A DNA stretch of 64,000 nt from Vibrio fluvialis (GTDB taxonomy: Bacteria; Pseudomonadota; Gammaproteobacteria; Enterobacterales; Vibrionaceae): positions 1,054,001-1,118,000 of the forward strand of contig NZ_UHIP01000002.1 in the NCBI RefSeq assembly GCF_900460245.1, read 5' to 3'. The notes below the pieces were generated by a model. It was not told where the DNA came from. It did no database searches and was given only the letters and a program-made list of their open reading frames with translations. Below are positions 46,439-55,393 of this stretch, one piece after another. A program made the position numbers and the translations under genes. Numbering within the stretch: the first letter of the stretch is position 1; each line of letters starts with the position of its first letter.

Positions 46439-46466
46439 GGCTACCTTCGGGTAGCCTATTTTTTTG
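46439..46466 (+). terminator. Terminator after the exported protein gene
   Basis: GGCTACC, UUCG-type loop TTCG, GGTAGCC, then a long T run. Confidence 0.9.
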
Positions 46467-46575
46467 TCTGATACTTTCACTTTGGTAAATATTTAAGGTC
46501 GAACCCGCCAATTTGTCGGAGGTTTCCTACATTCCACGCCATGGGTAGGCTGTTAATCGGTTGTTAATGGTGTTT

Positions 46576-46592
46576 CTACCCCTTTAGGGTAG
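46576..46592. promoter_or_regulatory. NarL/NarP-like inverted repeat in the nir promoter
   Basis: CTACCC-CTTTA-GGGTAG contains one consensus heptamer TACCCCT. The spacing is one base short of the canonical 7-2-7 pair. Its centre is about 28 bases upstream of the FNR-like site, the same offset as the E. coli nirB NarL and FNR sites. Confidence 0.5.
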
Positions 46593-46605
46593 TTTGATTT
46601 TGTAA

Positions 46606-46619
46606 TTGATTTACATCAT
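46606..46619. promoter_or_regulatory. FNR-like site of the nir promoter
   Basis: TTGAT-TTAC-ATCAT matches the FNR consensus at nine of ten bases. It lies 67 bases before nirB. An A/T-rich -10-like element (TAACAAT, 46641-46647) is placed as for a class II FNR promoter. Confidence 0.6.
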
Positions 46620-46685
46620 GAATTCATTTTCTTTCATAATTAACAATCTTGCTTAACGAAATATGACAATTATCTAGGAATCCGT

Positions 46686-49246
46686 ATGAGCAAGTTGAAG
46701 CTAGTGATCATCGGTAACGGCATGGTCGGCCATCGCTATATCGAAGATCTCGTGGAGAAGATGGATGCGTCTGAACTCGACGTCACCGTTTTCTGTGAGG
46801 AGCCGCGCGTCGCTTATGACCGTGTGCACCTTTCCTCCTATTTTTCCCACCATACCGCGGAAGAACTGTCGCTGGTTAAAACGGGTTTCTACGAAAAGCA
46901 TGGCATCAAAGTCCACATTGGTGAACGTGCGATCAACATCAACCGCGAGCAGCGCACGGTCTACTCCAGTGCGGGTCGTGAAGTCCAATACGACAAACTG
47001 ATTCTGGCGACAGGTTCTTATCCGTTCGTACCACCAATCAAAGGTAACGAAGGCAAAGACTGTTTCGTTTACCGTACCATTGAAGATCTCAAAGAAATCG
47101 AAGCGTGTGCGAAGAAGAGCAAGAGCGGCGTGGTGGTCGGCGGTGGTCTGCTTGGCCTTGAAGCGGCTGGCGCTCTGAAAGCGCTCGGCGTGCAAACCCA
47201 CGTGATTGAATTTGCGCCTGTGTTGATGGCTGAGCAGCTGGACCTGCAAGGCGGCCTGCAACTGCGTAACAAAATTGAGCGCATGGGCGTGCAGGTTCAC
47301 ACCAGCAAAAACACGCAAGAAATCGTGGCGCAAGGCACCACGGCGCGCAACACCATGAAGTTTGCCGACGGCTCTGAGCTGGAAGTAGATTTCATCGTGT
47401 TCTCAACCGGTATTCGTCCGCAAGACAAGTTGGCGCGTCAAATGGGGCTGGACATCGCGCCGCGCGGTGGTATCGCCATCAACGATCATTGCCAAACCTC
47501 GGATCCGGATATCTACGCCATCGGCGAATGTGCGTCGTGGAACGAGAAATTCTTCGGTCTTGTCGCACCGGGTTACAAAATGGCGACCGTCGCGGTGGAT
47601 CACATCGTCGGCAACGACAGCCGTTTTGAAGGCGCAGACATGAGTGCCAAACTGAAATTGTTAGGCGTGAAAGTGGGCTCAATCGGCGATGCCAACGGGC
47701 GCACACCAAATTGTAAAAGCTACGTTTACCAGAACGAAGAAGAGGAAGTGTACAAGCGCATCATCGTGTCTGAGGACGGCAAAAAGCTGCTGGGTGCTGT
47801 GTTGGTGGGCGACACCTCTGACTACGGTGACTTGCTGCAACTGATGCTCAACGAAATTGAGCTGCCAAAACATCCGGATACACTGATTCTGCCCGCGCAT
47901 GCCGGCGCAGAGAAACCGGCTCTGGGCGCCGACGCGCTGCCGGAAAGTGCGGTGATCTGCTCTTGTTTCGATGTCACCAAAGGCAAAATCGCGCAAGCGG
48001 TGGCCAATGGGTGTCATACCCTGGCGGAAGTTAAAGCGGCGACAGGTGCTGGCACCGGTTGTGGTGGCTGTATTCCACTGGTGACGTCGGTACTGAATGC
48101 GGAACTGGCGAAATCAGGCATTGAAGTGAAAAACGATGTGTGTGGCCACTTTGCTTATTCGCGCCAAGAGCTGTTCCACCTGATTCGCATCGAAGAGATC
48201 AAAACCTTCGATGAGCTGCTGGAAAAGCACGGCCAAGGTTACGGCTGTGAAGTGTGTAAACCGCTGGTGGGTTCAATTCTGGCCTCTTGCTGGGGCGAGC
48301 ACATTCTGAAACCACAACTGGTGAAGCTGCACGACACCAACGACAACTTCCTTGGCAACATTCAAAAAGACGGCACTTACTCGGTCATCCCTCGTATGGC
48401 GGGGGGGAAGTGACGCCGCAAGCCTTGGGCGCACTCGCGGCTGTGGCGGAAGAGTATAACCTGTACACCAAAGTGACCGGCGCGCAGCGTATCGGCCTGT
48501 TCGGTGCGCAGAAAGATGACCTGCCAGCCATCTGGCGCAAACTGATTGAAGCCGGATTTGAAACCGGGCAAGCCTATGCCAAAGCACTGCGCATGGCGAA
48601 AACTTGTGTCGGTTCGACTTGGTGTCGTTACGGCGTGCAAGACTCTGTCGGTTTAGGTTCATTTATTGAAAATCGTTACAAAGGCATTCGTACACCGCAC
48701 AAGATGAAGTTTGGTGTGTCGGGTTGTACGCGTGAGTGTGCGGAAGCGCAGGGCAAAGATCTGGGCATCATCGCCACTGACGCTGGCTGGAACATGTACG
48801 TGTGTGGTAACGGCGGCATGAAACCACGTCACGCAGATTTGCTGGCAAGTGATCTTGACCGTGAAACACTGATCAAATATATCGACCGTTTCATGATGTT
48901 CTACATTCGCACAGCGGCGCCGCTGCAACGCACCTCAGTCTGGATGGACAATCTGGACGGTGGCGTAGACTACCTGCGCGAAGTGATTGTAGACGACAAA
49001 CTGGGCATCAACGACCAGCTTGAAGCCGACGTTGCCAAACTGGTCGCCGAGTATGAATGTGAGTGGACTGCGACGATCAATGATGAATCGCAATTGACCC
49101 GCTTCGCGCACTTTATCAACTCAGACCTGCGTGATGACAACGTGGTGTTTGTACCAGAGCGTGCGCAGCATCGTCCGGCGACATTTACTGAAAAACATCC
49201 GCAAGCCAAAGGCGACATTCTGCACGTCGCGGCGACTGAAGCATAA
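46686..49246 (+). pseudogene. nirB: Nitrite reductase large subunit NirB, frameshifted
   Basis: NirB reduces nitrite to ammonia with NADH in the cytoplasm. The first frame (46686-48413, 575 residues) has an FAD/NAD domain (IIGNGMVGHRY; VVVGGGLLGLEAAG about 149-162) and a BFD-like [2Fe-2S] site (C425, C427, C459, C462). It ends at MAGGK followed by TGA after a run of seven G. One extra G would continue into the second frame, which runs to 49246 and carries the siroheme/[4Fe-4S] cysteines (TCVGSTWC; GCTREC). The restored protein would have 853 residues, normal for NirB. The break could be a true mutation, slippage-driven phase variation or a base-call error. Confidence 0.9.
48401..48407 (+). 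other. Seven-G tract at the nirB frameshift
   Basis: GGGGGGG after ATGGC. In-frame NirB needs eight G here (MAGGEVTP). Homopolymers of this length are prone to slippage and to sequencing error. Confidence 0.9.
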
Positions 49247-49259
49247 GGGAAGGTGGATT

Positions 49260-49583
49260 ATGTCTTTTGAAAAAATCTGTCACATCAACGACATCATTCC
49301 AGGCACCGGCGTTTGTGCGCTGGTGAATGGCGAGCAGGTTGCGGTCTTTCGTCCGACTAATGCCGAAGAGGTGCTGGCGATCAGCAATACCGACCCGTAC
49401 TTTCAGTCCAATGTGCTGTCTCGCGGCTTGATTTGTGAACATCAAGGCGAGCTGTGGGTGGCAAGCCCGCTGAAGAAGCAGCGCTTTAATCTGAGCACGG
49501 GCCTGTGTCTGGAAGATGAGCGTTTTAGTGTAAAAGCGTACCGCGCCCAAGTGGTGAACGGTAACGTTGAAATCGCCGCGTAA
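49260..49583 (+). CDS. nirD: Nitrite reductase small subunit NirD
   Basis: 107 residues, the E. coli NirD length (108). A Rieske-like fold subunit without the usual cluster ligands, needed for NADH-nitrite reductase. Blocks CALVNGEQVAVFRP, ISNTDPYFQSNVLSRGLI and VASPLKKQRFNLSTGLCLED match the family. An overlapping longer frame is disfavoured; GGAAGGTGG precedes the ATG at 49260, 13 bases after the nirB stop. Its own frame is intact although nirB is broken. Confidence 0.94.
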   Translation: MSFEKICHINDIIPGTGVCALVNGEQVAVFRPTNAEEVLAISNTDPYFQSNVLSRGLICEHQGELWVASPLKKQRFNLSTGLCLEDERFSVKAYRAQVVNGNVEIAA

Positions 49584-49590
49584 TCAGGCA

Positions 49591-49614
49591 ATCCCTCCTC
49601 TGCGGAGGAGGGAT
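49591..49614. other. GC-rich hairpin between nirD and nirC
   Basis: ATCCCTCCTC, loop TGCG, GAGGAGGGAT: a perfect 10-bp stem without a following T run. Likely an mRNA stability or partial termination element. Confidence 0.5.
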
Positions 49615-49732
49615 GCAGATTCAATAGACAAAGGTTTCTTAACGCATCAATCCCCGTTCATAGTGATGTTTTCGATGCCTTTCTCTATTCAATCTTCACT
49701 TTTAAATTTCACTTTTAGATAGGGACACACTT

Positions 49733-50581
49733 ATGTCTGCATTAAAACCAGTCGAATTTGTTCAAACCATGGTTGACGTTGGCGAAGCGAAAATCAAAAC
49801 GTCAACTCGCGACTTGATTTTGCGCGGTACGATGGCAGGGATCATTCTCTCATTGGCGGTTGTGGTAGCGATTACTGCCATCACGCAAACGGGCATTGGC
49901 CTGGTGGGCGCGCTGGTCTTCCCGGTGGGCTTTTGTATTCTGAGCCTGATGGGTTATGACTTGGTGACCGGCGTATTTGGCCTGGCGCCGCTGGCGAAAC
50001 TGGACAACCGTCCGGGCGTAACTTGGGGACGCGTGCTGCGCTGCTGGGGTCTGGTGGGGTTGGGTAACCTGATCGGTTCGCTGATTGTAGCGGCTTTGAT
50101 TGCGCTCTCTCTGACCATGAACTTCAGTGTAGAACCTAACGCCGTCGGTCAAACTTTCATTAAAGTGGCCACTGCTCGTACGGTCGGGTTTGAAAATCTG
50201 GGCGCAGACGGTTGGATCACCTGTTTTGTACGCGGTATTCTGTGTAACCTGATGGTGTGTCTGGGTGTTATTGGTAACATGACCGCACGCAGTGTCGCAG
50301 GAAAAATTGCCGCGATGTGGCTGCCAATCTTCATCTTCTTCGCGTTGGTGTTTGAACACGCGGTGGTGAATATGTTCCTGTTCCCTCTGGGCATGATGCT
50401 GGGCGCTGATTTTGGTATCGCGACTTGGTTGAACTTCAACCTGATCCCAACCATTCTGGGTAACATCGTTGGCGGTCTGGTGTTTACTGCACTTCCGCTA
50501 TACCTGACTCACGCAAAAACAGCACCTGCACTGGATGCTGAGCAACGCGTTGACGTACAGCCTGCGTTGAACACAAAATAA
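49733..50581 (+). CDS. nirC: Formate/nitrite transporter family channel (NirC-like)
   Basis: 282 residues with six predicted helices, FNT family. It moves nitrite (or formate) across the inner membrane as a pentamer. LVFPVGFCILSLMGYDLVTGVFGLAPLA holds the first constriction region; FVRGILCNLMVCLGVIGNMTARSVAGKIAAMWLPIFIFFALVFEHAVVNMF holds the second half-membrane helix and the central histidine (FEHAVVN). Position between nirD and cobA argues for nitrite. The sequence is slightly longer than E. coli NirC (268). Confidence 0.92.
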   Translation: MSALKPVEFVQTMVDVGEAKIKTSTRDLILRGTMAGIILSLAVVVAITAITQTGIGLVGALVFPVGFCILSLMGYDLVTGVFGLAPLAKLDNRPGVTWGRVLRCWGLVGLGNLIGSLIVAALIALSLTMNFSVEPNAVGQTFIKVATARTVGFENLGADGWITCFVRGILCNLMVCLGVIGNMTARSVAGKIAAMWLPIFIFFALVFEHAVVNMFLFPLGMMLGADFGIATWLNFNLIPTILGNIVGGLVFTALPLYLTHAKTAPALDAEQRVDVQPALNTK

Positions 50582-50589
50582 TCGAGCTG

Positions 50590-50617
50590 AGGCTCCGCGC
50601 AAAAGCGGAGCCTTTTT
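50590..50617 (+). terminator. Terminator after nirC
   Basis: AGGCTCCGC and GCGGAGCCT around GCAAAA, followed by a T run. Confidence 0.85.
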
Positions 50618-50743
50618 CTCACTTGCTGTAAACCCGCAGCGAGCAAAGAACAAATTAGGTTTGACGATAACAAGTCATCATTCAGCGGCCGATGGCGTAA
50701 AGGGTGACTTTTTATACTCAAATTTGAATGGATTGGCGTTGCT

Positions 50744-51502
50744 ATGACTACTTATCCCACTTCTCAACACTCTAGCTTTGTTTCTTTGGTCGGCGCCGGA
50801 CCGGGCGATCCGGATCTGCTGACGGTAAAAGGTTTGCGCGTGATTCAGCAGGCGCAAGTGCTGGTGTATGACCGTTTGGTTTCACAAGCGATTCTGGATT
50901 TAGCCCCGCCAAACGCAGAACGCATTTATGTGGGCAAGCAGCTCGATTTTCACTGCGTGCCGCAGGATCAAATCAACCAGATTCTGGTCGACAAAGCGCG
51001 CGAAGGAAAGCATGTGGTGCGTCTGAAAGGCGGCGATTCATTTATCTTTGGCCGTGGCGGCGAAGAGCTCGAAGTATTGGCTGAAAACAAGATTGCGTAT
51101 GAAGTGGTACCGGGTATTACCGCGGCGGCAGGGGCGACGGCCTACGCAGGTATTCCGCTGACGCATCGCGATCACGCGCAAAGTGTGCAGTTCATTACCG
51201 GTCATTTGCAGAAAGATGGTCAACCCATCAATTGGCAATGTCTGGCGCAAAGCAACCAAACCTTGGTGTTTTACATGGGTTTGAAACAGAGCCCGCACAT
51301 TACTGAAAAGCTGCTTAACGCAGGGCTAAGCGGTGAAACGGCTTGTGCCATCATTGAACGTGGCACTACAACCCAGCAACGTGTCCTGACTGGAGAACTG
51401 GCTACGCTGCCTCAACTGGCACAGCAGGCAGAGAGCCCGGCGCTGATTGTGGTAGGTAGTGTGACCAGCCTGCACAACAAGCTCAAATGGTTTAACGCGT
51501 GA
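50744..51502 (+). CDS. cobA: Uroporphyrinogen-III C-methyltransferase (siroheme synthesis)
   Basis: 252 residues. SAM-dependent methylation of uroporphyrinogen III to precorrin-2, the first step towards siroheme, the NirB cofactor. [19 protein letters not shown] (about 11-29) is the SAM-binding signature; [20 protein letters not shown] and [21 protein letters not shown] are diagnostic. It is the stand-alone SUMT form, not fused to CysG oxidase/ferrochelatase domains. It lies behind the nirC terminator with its own leader. Confidence 0.95.
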   Translation: MTTYPTSQHSSFVSLVGAGPGDPDLLTVKGLRVIQQAQVLVYDRLVSQAILDLAPPNAERIYVGKQLDFHCVPQDQINQILVDKAREGKHVVRLKGGDSFIFGRGGEELEVLAENKIAYEVVPGITAAAGATAYAGIPLTHRDHAQSVQFITGHLQKDGQPINWQCLAQSNQTLVFYMGLKQSPHITEKLLNAGLSGETACAIIERGTTTQQRVLTGELATLPQLAQQAESPALIVVGSVTSLHNKLKWFNA

Positions 51503-51940
51503 TCAGATTTGGCAGCGGCTGATTTGCCGCTGCATCTCATGCTGGCGCATCGGCATGGCATCGATGGTGTCTTTCACTTTTATCCAGTCGGTGGTTTTAC
51601 CCCACCGCAGCTTTTCTTCACCATCTTTGCCGACCAGCACCGCAGTGTGGCTGCCCGCAGGCACGCCATAGGCCATCAATACGTCACGCAGATCGAATTC
51701 ATCTTTGAGCCAGGCAGGGTAACTGTAGCCATCTTCGGTAATGATAATGGTGACAACGTCACGCTCATCCAGCTCGCACTCATGCATCAGGGTTTCCAAT
51801 AAAAACTGACGCACATACTCATCCTGAGTCGGGGCAAAGTAGAGCACGCTGCGATGTGACCAAGAGTGGGCATAGAGCGGATACGCTGACGCAATCAGCG
51901 GCAGGCAGCTTAGGCAGAGTGCCAGTAAAATCCTTCTCAT
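51503..51940 (-). CDS. DUF4174-domain periplasmic protein
   Basis: 145 residues. Signal peptide about 1-19 (LCLSCLPLIASA). The domain HRSVLYFAPTQDEYVRQFLLET... resembles a thioredoxin-fold DUF4174 protein but lacks a CxxC; VLVGKDGEEKLRWGKTTDWIKVKDTIDAMPMR is the typical C-terminal part. AGGAGG sits just before the ATG at 51940; the longer frame to 52048 is disfavoured. Its stop abuts the convergent cobA stop. Function unknown. Confidence 0.82.
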   Translation of the reverse strand: MRRILLALCLSCLPLIASAYPLYAHSWSHRSVLYFAPTQDEYVRQFLLETLMHECELDERDVVTIIITEDGYSYPAWLKDEFDLRDVLMAYGVPAGSHTAVLVGKDGEEKLRWGKTTDWIKVKDTIDAMPMRQHEMQRQISRCQI

Positions 51941-52138
51941 ACGCCCTCCTGTGGCTCTGTGCTCAGATTCCTTGGCCATGACGTTGTCATCGTTTTTGAT
52001 TTTGCGCCGTCTTTCGCTTTTGAGGCTCATAGTGTGGTAAGGTCGCACACTCCAAGCCCTAAAGACATCGAGGCATTGTTACTCTTACGATTCCATTGGA
52101 GCCAGAGTTCACAATCCCGAGCAACACAGACGAAGATT

Positions 52139-52612
52139 ATGGAAACTATCGCCATTTTGGTGGACGTTCAGAACGTGTACTACACCTGCAAAGAACGCTA
52201 TCAGCAACATTTTAACTATAACCATTTCTGGCAGCAGGTGACCAAAGATCGCCGGGTCGTTAAAGCCAATGCGTATGCGATTGCGTCCAACGACAGCCGT
52301 CAGCGTCAGTTCCACCACATTTTGCGTGGTATCGGCTTTGAAGTGATGCTGAAACCCTACATTCAACGTTCCGATGGCAGTGCTAAAGGCGACTGGGATG
52401 TGGGCATTACTTTAGATGCCATCGAGCTGGCGCCGGAAGTGGATACGGTGGTGCTGGTGTCTGGTGACGGGGATTTCGATATTCTGGCCAAGCGCATTCA
52501 GGATAAATACGGCAAGCAGGTTGAAGTGTATGGTGTGCCTGGATTGACGGCGAAAAGTTTGGTTGACGCCGCCAATCGCTACGTCACGATTGAAGGAGCG
52601 TTACTCCTCTGA
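52139..52612 (+). CDS. NYN domain protein (LabA/DUF88-like nuclease fold)
   Basis: 157 residues. IAILVDVQNVYYTCKERY (4-21), GDWDVGITLDAIELA (about 86-100) and VLVSGDGDFDILAKRIQDKYGKQVEVYG (about 107-134) supply the acidic cluster of a PIN-like NYN domain, often an RNase. A longer frame from 51959 exists but overlaps the divergent DUF4174 gene. The last 12 bases overlap the convergent DUF2986 gene. Substrate unknown. Confidence 0.87.
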   Translation: METIAILVDVQNVYYTCKERYQQHFNYNHFWQQVTKDRRVVKANAYAIASNDSRQRQFHHILRGIGFEVMLKPYIQRSDGSAKGDWDVGITLDAIELAPEVDTVVLVSGDGDFDILAKRIQDKYGKQVEVYGVPGLTAKSLVDAANRYVTIEGALLL

Positions 52613-52780
52613 CGGAGTGACACTCTCATCTGTGCTTGCTTCTGCGGCCGCTTGTTCCGCTTCCATCTTGGCGCGTTCAGCTTTGGAAATATAACGAGGC
52701 TTGTTGCTGTTGTGCAGCTTAGCGTTTTGCTTTTTCAGCTTCGTTTTTAAAATTTGGTTGATTCTCTTTTTACGGTTCAT
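52601..52780 (-). CDS. DUF2986 small basic protein
   Basis: 59 residues, too short for common ORF cutoffs. MNRKKRINQILKTKLKKQN, then NKPRYISKAERAKMEAEQ and a short acidic tail: very basic at the N-terminus with a conserved ISKAERAKLE-type motif known from Vibrio and relatives. It overlaps the 3' end of the NYN gene by 12 bases, tail to tail. Nucleic-acid binding is plausible from its charge, but no function is known to me. Confidence 0.8.
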   Translation of the reverse strand: MNRKKRINQILKTKLKKQNAKLHNSNKPRYISKAERAKMEAEQAAAEASTDESVTPSEE

Positions 52781-52885
52781 CTCTGGCTCTGGGAGTCAAG
52801 GTTGCGAGGTGCGGAGCTTACTTGTTTTCAGCCTTAAGCTCAACAGCTGCGCGCGAGGTTTTCTATCGGTTTAAAAGGTGGGTAA

Positions 52886-53281
52886 ATGGCATTGTCATCG
52901 CTACTAACCAACGCATTGCTGACAGAGTTTAAAACGGTGCACGGCATGCTGCAGATATACTGCAAAGCGCATCATCCAAGTGACATCAAAGGCGAGGATG
53001 GACTCTGCGAAGCGTGTCGCGCGCTACAAAATTACGCTGAAGTGCGCCTGGATCGCTGCCCCTATGGTCAGCACAAGCCAACCTGCAACCGCTGTCCGAT
53101 TCATTGCTATAAACCCGAGCCCAAAGAGCAGATGCGTCTGGTGATGCGTTATGCTGGCCCGCGGATGTTACTGCATCATCCGATTCTGGCGATTCGTCAC
53201 TTGCTGCATGAACGCCGCCCGATTCCGGCCAAGCCTCCGGCGAACCAGTCCAATCGTCATCAGCGTCAACAGCTGAAATGA
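52886..53281 (+). CDS. ygbA: YgbA-family nitrosative-stress protein
   Basis: 131 residues of the family named nitrous oxide-stimulated promoter (YgbA_NO). Six cysteines arranged as YCKAHHP, GLCEAC, DRCPYGQHKPTCNRCPIHCYKP suggest a metal or iron-sulfur site; the CPIHCYKP block is diagnostic. E. coli ygbA is under the NO-responsive repressor NsrR and helps growth during nitrosative stress. Closeness to the nitrite reduction genes fits. GGTGGG precedes the ATG. Confidence 0.88.
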   Translation: MALSSLLTNALLTEFKTVHGMLQIYCKAHHPSDIKGEDGLCEACRALQNYAEVRLDRCPYGQHKPTCNRCPIHCYKPEPKEQMRLVMRYAGPRMLLHHPILAIRHLLHERRPIPAKPPANQSNRHQRQQLK

Positions 53282-53328
53282 ATAAAGGCAAGCCGAAGCT
53301 TGCCTTTTCCGTATTCGATGCGTTGGCG

Positions 53329-54483
53329 TTATTCGCCCGCCACCCATTCGCGTTTGGTTTTTACGCTCGACAGCAACATGTAGATACACGTCGCCAGCAG
53401 CGTCACAAACAGGTAGCCCAACAGGCCTTGCGTGCCTTGCATAAACCAGTCAGCCAGAACCGGGCCTGCGACGGAACCGATGCTGTAACTGAACAGCATG
53501 ACTTGCGTGGCAGACACAATGTAACTTGCGTCCAGTTTGTCGCAGCCAAGGTTAATCGCAATAGGGTAAATGGCGAATGTCGCCATGCCAAGCACAAACA
53601 GGCCCGCTGCCAGCATGTTAATGCCGGAGTAAATCAGCGGCATCGCGGTTGCGCCTGCGCCAATCAAGCAGAACATCGCCATCAGCAGCTTACGCCCCAT
53701 AAATTTAGACAGCCAAGGCACCATAGGTTGTACCGCCATCGCGCCCAGAATAACCAACGCCATCAAGGTGCCGATATGGGTATTGCTGATACCGCGAGTC
53801 GAAAGTTCTACTGGCATCAGGCCGTAAATCGCGCCCAGCGTCAGGCCAGATACCAAGCAACCGATAATGGCCGCATGGCTCAGTTTGGCCATCTGCTTCC
53901 ACGACAAACTTTCAGAGTGTTGCGATGGCGGCTGATCCGATTCGCCGTAAATCAGCACAATAGAAGCCAGTAGCAGTAGGGTAGTGATGGCAATAAATGG
54001 TACGCCACCTGAAACACCGAGCACGCCAATGCCCAGTTGACCGACAGCAGTGCCGCCGTACAGTGACGCCATGTAAATGCCCAGACGTTTCGCCCGGCCG
54101 GTTTCATCGCCATGCAGCAGCCAAGATTCCACCACCACAAAAACGCCCGCAACAGCAACACCCGCAATAAAGCGCGTGATCAGCCACGCCGAGGCGTAAG
54201 GCAATGATGGCAGCGCAATAATCGACAGTAGCAGAATGGCTAAACACCAAATAAATGCCATCCGGTGACCCAGACGGTTAACGAACGGTTCCATGATCAT
54301 CGCGCCCAGCAGTAAACCTGCATAGAACACACTCGCCAGCCAACTGGCCAACGATTCTTCTAGTCCATAATGAGAAAGCATGAGCGGGATCAGGCTCATC
54401 AGATAGCCAGACGCGATCGCGTACAGCGCCAAAGCAATAACTGGCACTGAAATGCGTTGCGCAGGAACAGCGGACGTACTCAC
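53329..54483 (-). CDS. MFS transporter (YcaD-like)
   Basis: 384 residues, 12 predicted helices, GTG start. ISVPVIALALYAIASGYLMSLIPLML begins helix 1; MEPFVNRLGHRMAFIW is the helix 2-3 MFS motif; RFIAGVAVAGVFVVVESWLLH (about 93-113) is typical of the YcaD/UMF group. Substrate unknown. It is the reverse-strand neighbour of trxC, followed on the other side by ygbA. A 12-helix topology with short loops suggests a small-molecule exporter or importer. Confidence 0.85.
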   Translation of the reverse strand: MSTSAVPAQRISVPVIALALYAIASGYLMSLIPLMLSHYGLEESLASWLASVFYAGLLLGAMIMEPFVNRLGHRMAFIWCLAILLLSIIALPSLPYASAWLITRFIAGVAVAGVFVVVESWLLHGDETGRAKRLGIYMASLYGGTAVGQLGIGVLGVSGGVPFIAITTLLLLASIVLIYGESDQPPSQHSESLSWKQMAKLSHAAIIGCLVSGLTLGAIYGLMPVELSTRGISNTHIGTLMALVILGAMAVQPMVPWLSKFMGRKLLMAMFCLIGAGATAMPLIYSGINMLAAGLFVLGMATFAIYPIAINLGCDKLDASYIVSATQVMLFSYSIGSVAGPVLADWFMQGTQGLLGYLFVTLLATCIYMLLSSVKTKREWVAGE

Positions 54484-54680
54484 GGCGTAGCCTCGAAATT
54501 AGATGCAGAACAGGGGGAAATTCGCCGCGAATATGGAACTAAAGAATGGAAAGGTAAAACGAAAAATTATGGTCTTGACGATTAACAAAATTTATCAATC
54601 GGCTAAGCAGTGAAATGAGGGGTTAAGTTGGCATAATTCAGCAAATAATGCCAACTTTATTGTCTGTTTTTATGACAGGC

Positions 54681-55115
54681 TTACTTATTTAACGCTTGGT
54701 TGAGCCATTGATCGAACTGGGATTTTGGCAGCGCGCCATTGATCACATCCACTCTTTGACCGTTTTTGAACACCATAATGGTTGGAATGCTGCGAATCTG
54801 AAATTTTGCTGCCAGATTCTGCTGACTTTCGGTATCGATTTTCACGAAGCGAACCTGGCCTTTACGCTCTTCAGCCACATCACTGAAAATAGGCGCAAAG
54901 CCGACGCAAGGGTTACACCACGGGGCCCAGAAATCGACCACTACCGGTTGAGTGCTTTGCAACAATGCCTCAAAGTTCGCGTCCGTTCCTTCTATCGGTG
55001 CTCCGTCTAAAAGAGATGTCTGGCATTTACCGCAGTTCGGACTTTCGGAGATTCGTTCGGTCGGTACACGGTTTAGCCCGTGGCATGACGGGCAGCGGGT
55101 ATTAAATGTGGTCAT
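54681..55115 (-). CDS. trxC: Thioredoxin 2 (TrxC) with a CNPC active site
   Basis: 144 residues. The N-terminal zinc ribbon has two CxxC pairs (C8/C11 and C28/C31), typical of TrxC. The thioredoxin domain follows, with WAPWCNPC (C67, C70). The usual sequence is WCGPC, so Asn replaces Gly between the redox cysteines. PTIMVFKNG holds the cis-proline (SIPT). A GTG codon lies just upstream; the ATG matches the family start. Likely responds to oxidative stress, as E. coli trxC does through OxyR, but no OxyR site was identified. Confidence 0.92.
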   Translation of the reverse strand: MTTFNTRCPSCHGLNRVPTERISESPNCGKCQTSLLDGAPIEGTDANFEALLQSTQPVVVDFWAPWCNPCVGFAPIFSDVAEERKGQVRFVKIDTESQQNLAAKFQIRSIPTIMVFKNGQRVDVINGALPKSQFDQWLNQALNK

Positions 55116-55393
55116 CACTTTCTCTCAATCTGGCGCTGGGTTAGGCTCACTTTCTTACGCTGTGCGGATGTGCATAGGCAAGTTGTGGGGCATACCCCTT
55201 AACGTTAAGGGACAAATCAGCGTATAATTTCGGCCATTGCGTAATATAAACGTTCGTTGAACTGTCGGTTTCCGCACCGCGTGATGCTGTAAAGGTCGCA
55301 GTTCGCCTGCTTATTATCGCTCTCTCTACAGTGAAATGTGGGGGCAGGTTGCGCGATTACAATAGATAACGACAACAAAAAAACAGGATTACA

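Noticed and set aside
46577..46591. Canonical 7-2-7 NarL site
   Set aside because: Only one full heptamer is present and the partner is one base too close, so it is reported only as NarL/P-like.
49591..49614. Rho-independent terminator after nirD
   Set aside because: The stem is perfect but no T run follows in either direction.
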